Assembly: GCA_013362785.1 (NCBI GenBank)
Contig: JABFVM010000607.1
Coordinates: 1 to 37,441 of the forward strand
Direction: 5' to 3'
Source: Streptomyces sp.
Lineage (GTDB): Bacteria; Actinomycetota; Actinomycetes; Streptomycetales; Streptomycetaceae
DNA length: 37,441 nt
The notes beneath the pieces are model-generated. The model ran no database searches. It saw nothing but the letters and a program-made list of their open reading frames with translations, and had not been told where the DNA came from. The position numbers were made by a program, and so were the translations under genes. Below, piece by piece: positions 32,727 to 37,441 of the stretch (position 1 is the stretch's first letter; the number at the start of each line of letters is the position of its first letter).

Positions 32727-33314
32727 TCAGCGGGTGATGTCCGCGGTCGCTTCGGAGAGCGCCTGTGCGAAGGCGAGTGCCTGGCGCACCGTCTCCGGGC
32801 CGTCGCCGGCCTCGCTGACGCGCAGGCTGAGGTCGTCCGCCGTGGAGTTGCCCGTGTAGCCGTGGTCGGCCTCGCAGTTGGGGTCGCCGCAGGCGGCGGG
32901 CTCCAGGTCGATGCGGGAGACGGCGCCCCAGCCGATGGTGAGGACCACCTCGCGGGGCAGCGTGCCCACGGTGTACTGCTCCGGGTTGGCGACGACGCGG
33001 CTGAGCACGACCGAGGAGATCCGGCCGAGCTTGACCGACTCCGTCGAGGTCGTGGCGTACGGCGTCGGGGAGGTGCTGTCCGCGGCCTGCTCGTCGGTGT
33101 GGCTGACGATGAAGCGGTTGCCGGTGAGGACGAGGACGGTCACATGCCGCCGCACCTCGTTCTGGTCGAACGTCGTCTCCTGGTGGACCAGGTACGACCG
33201 GATGGGCTCGCCGCCCACGGCGGCCTCCACCGCCTCGGCCACGAGGGCCGGGTAGTAGCCGCTGCGTTCGATCGCCGCACGCAGCCCCTGGGTCGTCGTA
33301 CTGGTCTTGGCCAT
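32727..33314 (-). CDS. DUF5998 family protein
   Basis: This 195-residue protein begins MAKTSTTTQGLRAAIERSGY and has a beta-rich middle (HVTVLVLTGNRFIVSHTDEQ, SVKLGRISSVVLSRVV) and a helical end. A CGDPNC pair may bind metal. I believe it is DUF5998, an actinobacterial family of unknown function. Start ATG at 33314 has TAGGAT seven bases upstream, an excellent -10 box, and no ribosome-binding site, so the mRNA is probably leaderless; this favours it over the ATG at 33323. It heads the operon with the phosphodiesterase. Confidence 0.8.
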   Translation of the reverse strand: MAKTSTTTQGLRAAIERSGYYPALVAEAVEAAVGGEPIRSYLVHQETTFDQNEVRRHVTVLVLTGNRFIVSHTDEQAADSTSPTPYATTSTESVKLGRISSVVLSRVVANPEQYTVGTLPREVVLTIGWGAVSRIDLEPAACGDPNCEADHGYTGNSTADDLSLRVSEAGDGPETVRQALAFAQALSEATADITR

Positions 33315-33321
33315 GATGCCC

Positions 33322-33327
33322 ATCCTA
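33322..33327 (-). promoter_or_regulatory. Candidate -10 box of a leaderless promoter for the DUF5998 operon
   Basis: On the minus strand TAGGAT lies seven bases before the ATG at 33314. It is the best match to the actinobacterial -10 consensus of the five such boxes seen. Confidence 0.5.
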
Positions 33328-33387
33328 CGGGGGCGCACTGACTGCGAGGCACCGCTCACGCGGGTCTCACCACGGTTCCGTGCCGGT

Positions 33388-36234
33388 TCAGTAGGTGGGG
33401 AGGGTGCGGGGGCCGAGGTCGTCGCGTGCGGGCGGTGGTGCGAGGCGTACGGAGGCGCCGAGCACGCTCAGGCCGTGGGTGGCGACGACGACCGGTTCCA
33501 GGGTGACCGCGACGACCTCCGGATGGTCGTCGACCAGGCGCGACACCCGCAGCAGCAGTTCCTCCAGGGCAGGCGTGTCGACGGGGGTGGAGCCGCGCCA
33601 GCCGAACAGGAGCGGTGCCGTCCGGATCGATCGGACGAGCGAGGTCGCCTCACGGTTCGTGACCGGGATCAGCCGGTGCGCGGTGTCCCCGAGCAGCTGG
33701 GAGGCGGCTCCGGCGAGCCCGAAGGACAGCACGGCCCCGGCCGCCGGGTCGATCACGGCCCGTACGACGGTGTCGACGCCGCGCGGTGCCATGCTCTGCA
33801 CGACCGGCCTGAGCTCCTCCGGCTTCCCGAACAGCGCGGTCAACTCGGCGTACGCCCGCCGCAGTTGCTCCTCGTCCGCGAGATCGAGCCGTACGCCGCC
33901 GAGGTCGGCGCGGTGGCGCAGGTGCGGGGCGGTGGCCTTGAGGGCGACGGGGTAGCCGAGGGTGCGGGCGGCGTCGGCGGCCGCGTCGGGGGTGGGGGCG
34001 TGCAGGGCGCGGTGCACCTGGATGCCGTACTTGCCGAGCAGGTCGCAGGTCTCGTCGGTGCCGAGGGTCAGCCCCTGCCCGCGCGCGAGCAGCCCGTCGA
34101 TCAGCCGGACCGCGCCCTTCTCGTCGATGTCCTCGTACTCGGGCACCCGGCCGGGGTCGGCCGCCTCGCGCCGCCACTGGGAGTACTTCACGGCTTCGGC
34201 GAGGGCCCGGACGGCACGCTCGGCGGCGGGGTAGGCCGGGATGAGGCGGGGGGTGTCGTCGGAGGTGTCCGACTGGTCCGGTGGTGTCTCGGCCGGGAAG
34301 TCCAGGGGGCGGAACGGGTGGGCGCGGGTCGCGGTGCCGGACGCCTTCGGGCGGGCCTGTGGTGCGGTGCTGGCCGCGGCCGACAGTGCCTCCGCGAGCC
34401 CGCCGAGCTCGACGTGCACCACCAGCACCGGCTTCCCCGGTACCCGCTCGGCCGCCGACCGCAGGGCCTCCGCCAGCTCGGCGTCCCCCGTCGAGGCGTC
34501 TCCGATCGCGGGGATCGCGGTGACGACGACCGCGTCGCAGGTGTCGTCGGCCAGGGCGCGCGACAGCGCCGCGTGGAAGTCCGCCGCCGACGCCCCGGTC
34601 GTCAGATCCAGCGGCGGCAGCGGCCGCAGCCCCTCCGACAGACAGGCGTCGTACGTCAGCAGGCCCAGCGACTCGGAGTTCCCCAGGATCGCTACGCGCG
34701 GCCCGGCCGGCAGCGGCTGGCGGGCGAGCAGCAGACCCGCGTCCACCAGCTCGGTGATCGTGTCCACCCGGATCACGCCGGCCTGCCGCAGCAGCGCGGA
34801 CACCGTGGTGTGCGGCAGCCGCGTGGCCCGGACGGCGTGCCCCTGCGGTGCCGCACCGCCGTGCCGGGCCCCCTGCACCACGACCAGCGGCTTCGCCGCC
34901 GCAGTTCGCCGGGCGAGGCGGGTGAACTTGCGCGGGTTGCCGATGGACTCCAGGTACATCAGGACGACGTCGGTGTCCGGGTCGTCGTACCAGTACTGCA
35001 GGACGTCGTTGCCGGACACGTCGGCTCGGTTGCCGGACGACACGAAGGTCGACACACCGGTGACGCCGGTCACCCCGCCGCCCCGGCGGTGCAGCCGGGA
35101 CAGCAGCGCGATCCCGATCGCCCCGGACTGCGCGAACAGCCCGATGCGGCCGGGGCGGGGCATCTCGGGGGCCAGCGAGGCGTTCAGCCGTACGTCGGCG
35201 GAGGTGTTGATGACGCCGAAGGCGTTCGGGCCGATGATGCGCATGCCGTACGCACGCGCGTGCCGGACGAGTGCGCGCTGGCGCTCCCGCCCGTCGGGCC
35301 CGCTCTCGGCGTACCCGGCGGAGAGGACGACCAGCCCCTGCACGCCGTGCTCGCCGCACTCGGCGACGACCTCGGGGACGTACTCGGCCGGTACGGCGAC
35401 CACCGCGAGGTCGACGTGCTCCCCGATCTCCGCCACGGAGCGGTGCGCGGGCACCCCGTCGAGTTCCTTGAGGTCCTGCGGGAACGCCTTGTTCACCGCG
35501 TACAGCCGCCCCGTGAACCCGGCGGCCCTGATGTTGCCGAGGACACCGCGGCCCACCCCGCCGGGCGAGCGGCCGACGCCGATGACGGCGACGGAGCCGG
35601 GCATCAGCAGCCGCCGTACGGACCGGGCCTCGGCGCGCTGCTCGCGCGCGTACTGCACGGCGAGTGAGCGGTCCGTCGGCTCCAGGTCGAACTCCAGGCG
35701 CACGACGCCGTCCTCGAAGCTGCGCTTCTGGGTGTACCCGGCGTCCGTGAACACCTTGATCATCTTGGTGTTGGCGGGCAGCACCTCGGCGGCGAAACGG
35801 CGGATGTCGCGCTCACGCGCGACCGCCCCGATGTGTTCGAGCAGCGCGGAGGCGACGCCGCGCCCCTGGTGGGCGTCCTGGACGAGGAAGGCGACCTCGG
35901 CCTCGTCGGCGGGTGCCGACGCGGGCATTCCGTCGGCGCCGATCCGGTCGTAGCGTACGGTTGCGATGAACTCGCCGCCCACCGTGGCCGCGAGTCCCAC
36001 CCGGTCCACAAAGTCGTGGTGCGTGAAGCGGTGGACGTCCTTCGCGGACAGTCGCGGGTAGGGCGCGAAGAAGCGGTAGTACTTCGACTCGTCCGACACC
36101 TGCTCGTAGAAGCTGACCAGGCGCTCGGCGTCATCAACGGTGATGGGGCGGATGCGCGCGGTGCCGCCGTCGCGCAGCACCACGTCGGCTTCCCAGTGGG
36201 CGGGGTACTCGTGCCGGTCCGAGGCGCTCTGCAT
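33388..36234 (-). CDS. patA: PatA-like protein: GNAT acetyltransferase fused to NDP-forming acyl-CoA synthetase
   Basis: This 948-residue protein starts with a GNAT domain (residues about 16-175; acetyl-CoA motif QDAHQGRGVASALL, acidic EAEVAF). It is followed by a CoA-binding Rossmann domain (VAVIGVGRSPGGVGRGVLGN), succinyl-CoA-ligase-like domains (RIIGPNAFGVINT, VAILGNSESLGLLTYDACL) and an ATP-grasp-like C-terminus (YPVALKATAPHLRHRADLGG). The GNAT-first order is that of Streptomyces lividans PatA, which acetylates acyl-CoA synthetases to control acetate activation. The C-terminal ligase half is probably regulatory and inactive. ATG at 36234 is chosen because family members start near HWEADVVLRDG and TAACCT lies seven bases upstream, consistent with a leaderless mRNA. 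Confidence 0.9.
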   Translation of the reverse strand: MQSASDRHEYPAHWEADVVLRDGGTARIRPITVDDAERLVSFYEQVSDESKYYRFFAPYPRLSAKDVHRFTHHDFVDRVGLAATVGGEFIATVRYDRIGADGMPASAPADEAEVAFLVQDAHQGRGVASALLEHIGAVARERDIRRFAAEVLPANTKMIKVFTDAGYTQKRSFEDGVVRLEFDLEPTDRSLAVQYAREQRAEARSVRRLLMPGSVAVIGVGRSPGGVGRGVLGNIRAAGFTGRLYAVNKAFPQDLKELDGVPAHRSVAEIGEHVDLAVVAVPAEYVPEVVAECGEHGVQGLVVLSAGYAESGPDGRERQRALVRHARAYGMRIIGPNAFGVINTSADVRLNASLAPEMPRPGRIGLFAQSGAIGIALLSRLHRRGGGVTGVTGVSTFVSSGNRADVSGNDVLQYWYDDPDTDVVLMYLESIGNPRKFTRLARRTAAAKPLVVVQGARHGGAAPQGHAVRATRLPHTTVSALLRQAGVIRVDTITELVDAGLLLARQPLPAGPRVAILGNSESLGLLTYDACLSEGLRPLPPLDLTTGASAADFHAALSRALADDTCDAVVVTAIPAIGDASTGDAELAEALRSAAERVPGKPVLVVHVELGGLAEALSAAASTAPQARPKASGTATRAHPFRPLDFPAETPPDQSDTSDDTPRLIPAYPAAERAVRALAEAVKYSQWRREAADPGRVPEYEDIDEKGAVRLIDGLLARGQGLTLGTDETCDLLGKYGIQVHRALHAPTPDAAADAARTLGYPVALKATAPHLRHRADLGGVRLDLADEEQLRRAYAELTALFGKPEELRPVVQSMAPRGVDTVVRAVIDPAAGAVLSFGLAGAASQLLGDTAHRLIPVTNREATSLVRSIRTAPLLFGWRGSTPVDTPALEELLLRVSRLVDDHPEVVAVTLEPVVVATHGLSVLGASVRLAPPPARDDLGPRTLPTY

Positions 36235-36241
36235 GGGGCCC

Positions 36242-36247
36242 AGGTTA
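36242..36247 (-). promoter_or_regulatory. Candidate -10 box of a leaderless promoter for patA
   Basis: On the minus strand TAACCT lies seven bases before the ATG at 36234, with no ribosome-binding site. Confidence 0.4.
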
Positions 36248-36372
36248 CGGCTCGCGTACGACAACGGCGCGAGGCAGCCTGTGAGGACGTTGCGTGGGGT
36301 CGAGGCCGCGACCCCACGGTCACCGAGGGAGGGGCGTTTTGTCTCTCCCGGCATGCTTCACGGGTGTGGGAA

Positions 36373-36388
36373 ACTGGTCTAGACAACC
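36373..36388 (+). promoter_or_regulatory. DasR-responsive element (dre) upstream of ptsH
   Basis: ACTGGTCTAGACAACC matches the DasR consensus (ACTGGTCTAGACCA[CG]T) at 13 or 14 of 16 positions and includes the TGGTCTAGAC core. It lies 24 bases before the ptsH ATG. In S. coelicolor DasR, a GntR-type regulator responding to glucosamine phosphate, represses PTS genes including ptsH, so the same control is expected here. Confidence 0.85.
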
Positions 36389-36412
36389 CTGAACACCGAA
36401 GGGCAGCATCAC

Positions 36413-36694
36413 ATGGCTGAGCGCCGCGTCAACGTCGGCTGGGCCGAGGGCCTCCACGCCCGCCCCGCTTCCATCTTCGTCCGGGCCGCCACGGCCGCAG
36501 GTATCCCGGTGACGATCGCCAAGGCTGACGGCAACCCCGTCAACGCGGCCTCCATGCTGGCTGTCCTGGGTCTGGGCGCCCAGGGCGGCGAGGAGATCGT
36601 CCTCGCCTCCGACGCCGAGGGTGCGGACGTCGCCCTCGACCGTCTGGCGAAGCTGGTCTCCGAGGGCCTTGAGGAGCTGCCCGAGACGGTCTGA
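36413..36694 (+). CDS. ptsH: Phosphocarrier protein HPr
   Basis: This 93-residue protein carries phosphate from enzyme I to the EIIA proteins of the sugar phosphotransferase system. The phospho-His motif is GLHARPASIFV with His15, and the region around Ser47 (NAASMLAVLGLGAQGGEEI) corresponds to the regulatory serine of Firmicute HPr, although HPr kinase is generally absent from Streptomyces. The ATG at 36413 has AAGGG upstream, and a dre site lies just before it. A terminator hairpin follows at 36726. Confidence 0.97.
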   Translation: MAERRVNVGWAEGLHARPASIFVRAATAAGIPVTIAKADGNPVNAASMLAVLGLGAQGGEEIVLASDAEGADVALDRLAKLVSEGLEELPETV

Positions 36695-36725
36695 ATGACC
36701 TGAGCGGGACTCCGCAGCAAGCGGT

Positions 36726-36760
36726 GAAGCCGCGTCCGCCTTTCCGGCGGGCGCGGCTTC
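36726..36760 (+). terminator. Terminator hairpin after ptsH
   Basis: Two 15-base arms (gaagccgcgtccgcc at 36726-36740 and ggcgggcgcggcttc at 36746-36760) pair with one G-T mismatch around a 5-base loop, followed by GTCGTTTTCG. The T-run is on the plus strand, in the ptsH direction. Confidence 0.78.
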
Positions 36761-36881
36761 GTCGTTTTCGAGCGGGCGGCTACGGGTTTCCGTACGGCGA
36801 CCGACGGAATTTCGGCACCCGAAAAATGGCAGCGGAAATTCCCCGCCACCGAATATCTCTTCTTTGTATACGGCCCCCGTG

Positions 36882-37441
36882 TTAATGCCGCAGGCTCGGC
36901 ATGTTTACGGGATGTTGCGAATTCCTCACACGCTCCGCGCGGTCACCGCCGGAGCCGAACCGCAGCCGGTGCGCGGAGGTCGCGCGCTCAGTGTGCAGCG
37001 CGGTGATCGCGCGGGCGCGTTCGCCGTCGCCGCGCGCCACCGCGTCCACGATCGCGCCGTGCTCGGTCCAGGACTCCACCGGGTCGGCCGGCGCCTCCAC
37101 GGCGTACATCCAGGCGATCTTGTGGCGCAGCTGGGTCAGCATCGAGGTCAGGGCGGGGCTGCCGGAGGCCTGGGCGAGCGTCTCGTGGAACCAGCCGCCC
37201 AGGGAGCGCAGATCGTCGCTGTTCCCCCGCCTGGCCCGCTCCTGCCCCAGCCTGACCAGGCCGCGCAGGACTTTCAGATGGGCCTCGGTGCGCCGCTGGG
37301 CGGCCCGGGCGGCGCCGAGCGGCTCCAGGAGCGTGCGCATCTCCAGCAGGTCGACGGCCTCCTGCTCGGTCGGTTCGGCGACGCACGCGCCCGCGTGCCG
37401 CCGGGTCACCACGAAGCCCTCCGCCTCCAGGGTGCGCAGGG
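36882..37441 (-). CDS. GntR-family transcription regulator, FadR/FCD type, partial
   Basis: Only the C-terminal part is in the window. The minus-strand frame is open to the right edge, where RTLEAEGFVVTRRHAGACVA is the end of a GntR winged helix. The rest is an FCD ligand-binding domain: EAVDLLEMRTLLEPLGAARA, FHETLAQASGSPALTSML, WTEHGAIVDAVARGDGERAR and ALHTERATSAH, with the Asp/His metal-binding positions plausible. It ends at TAA 36882-36884. Its ligand and target are unknown. It is convergent with ptsH and is not DasR, which has a UTRA effector domain. Confidence 0.88.
   Translation of the reverse strand, partial: LRTLEAEGFVVTRRHAGACVAEPTEQEAVDLLEMRTLLEPLGAARAAQRRTEAHLKVLRGLVRLGQERARRGNSDDLRSLGGWFHETLAQASGSPALTSMLTQLRHKIAWMYAVEAPADPVESWTEHGAIVDAVARGDGERARAITALHTERATSAHRLRFGSGGDRAERVRNSQHPVNMPSLRH

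Noticed and set aside
33307..35667. Plus-strand open frame of nearly 790 codons antisense to patA
   Set aside because: Low-complexity Gly/Arg/Val/Gln/Asp text without motifs; it mirrors the patA coding frame.

Overview
The window is high-GC actinobacterial chromosome, almost certainly Streptomyces. The support is gene content and order: ptsH with a DasR-type dre site, a PatA-like acetyltransferase/CoA-ligase fusion, sepH, hemH, cutRS, dut, kdpDE and the small actinobacterial families DUF3093, DUF4193, DUF3159 and DUF3710. From memory, the order from ptsH (right) to the permease (left) matches the S. coelicolor region that holds ptsH, sepH, cutRS and dut. The part from the TRAM methyltransferase to the inositol monophosphatase also resembles the mycobacterial Rv2689c-Rv2701c neighbourhood. 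Neither comparison was run here.

Left end (1-4290): an accessory patch. It holds the 3' end of an unrecognised, apparently frameshifted gene; a two-gene operon on the minus strand (an EACC1-type small protein followed by a caspase-fold/Hsp70 fusion); about 700 bases without a convincing gene; and a cluster of 11-bp tandem repeats at the border with the conserved core. The caspase-Hsp70 gene is interrupted by a one-base frameshift that separates the catalytic His from the catalytic Cys. An EF-hand-like loop lies between the caspase and Hsp70 parts. This is the best candidate for an unusual, conflict-type system.

Potassium block (4296-14335): a TRAM/TrmA-type RNA methyltransferase, a KimA-like APC potassium permease, two overlapping TrkA/CeoB-CeoC-like regulators preceded by a possible 16-codon leader ORF, a DUF3159 membrane protein with an OB-fold partner, and KdpD/KdpE without adjacent kdpFABC. 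A secreted alginate-lyase-family protein (14469-15635) separates this from the next block.

Housekeeping block (15827-24536): an operon of thioesterase, dut and DUF3710; DUF3093 divergent from it; a 310-aa protein and DUF4193; the CutR/CutS two-component system; a 57-aa protein; and an operon of hemH and an inositol-monophosphatase-family enzyme.

Right part (24751-37441): an MFS transporter overlapping an FAD-dependent lactone oxidase, sepH, a rhodanese-type sulfurtransferase divergent from a two-domain VOC protein, thymidine kinase, a phosphodiesterase and DUF5998, PatA, ptsH, and the truncated end of a GntR/FadR-type regulator. Strong inverted-repeat terminators separate several transcription units. 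At least five minus-strand genes have a TANNNT -10 box only 7-8 nt from the start codon, which suggests leaderless transcripts.
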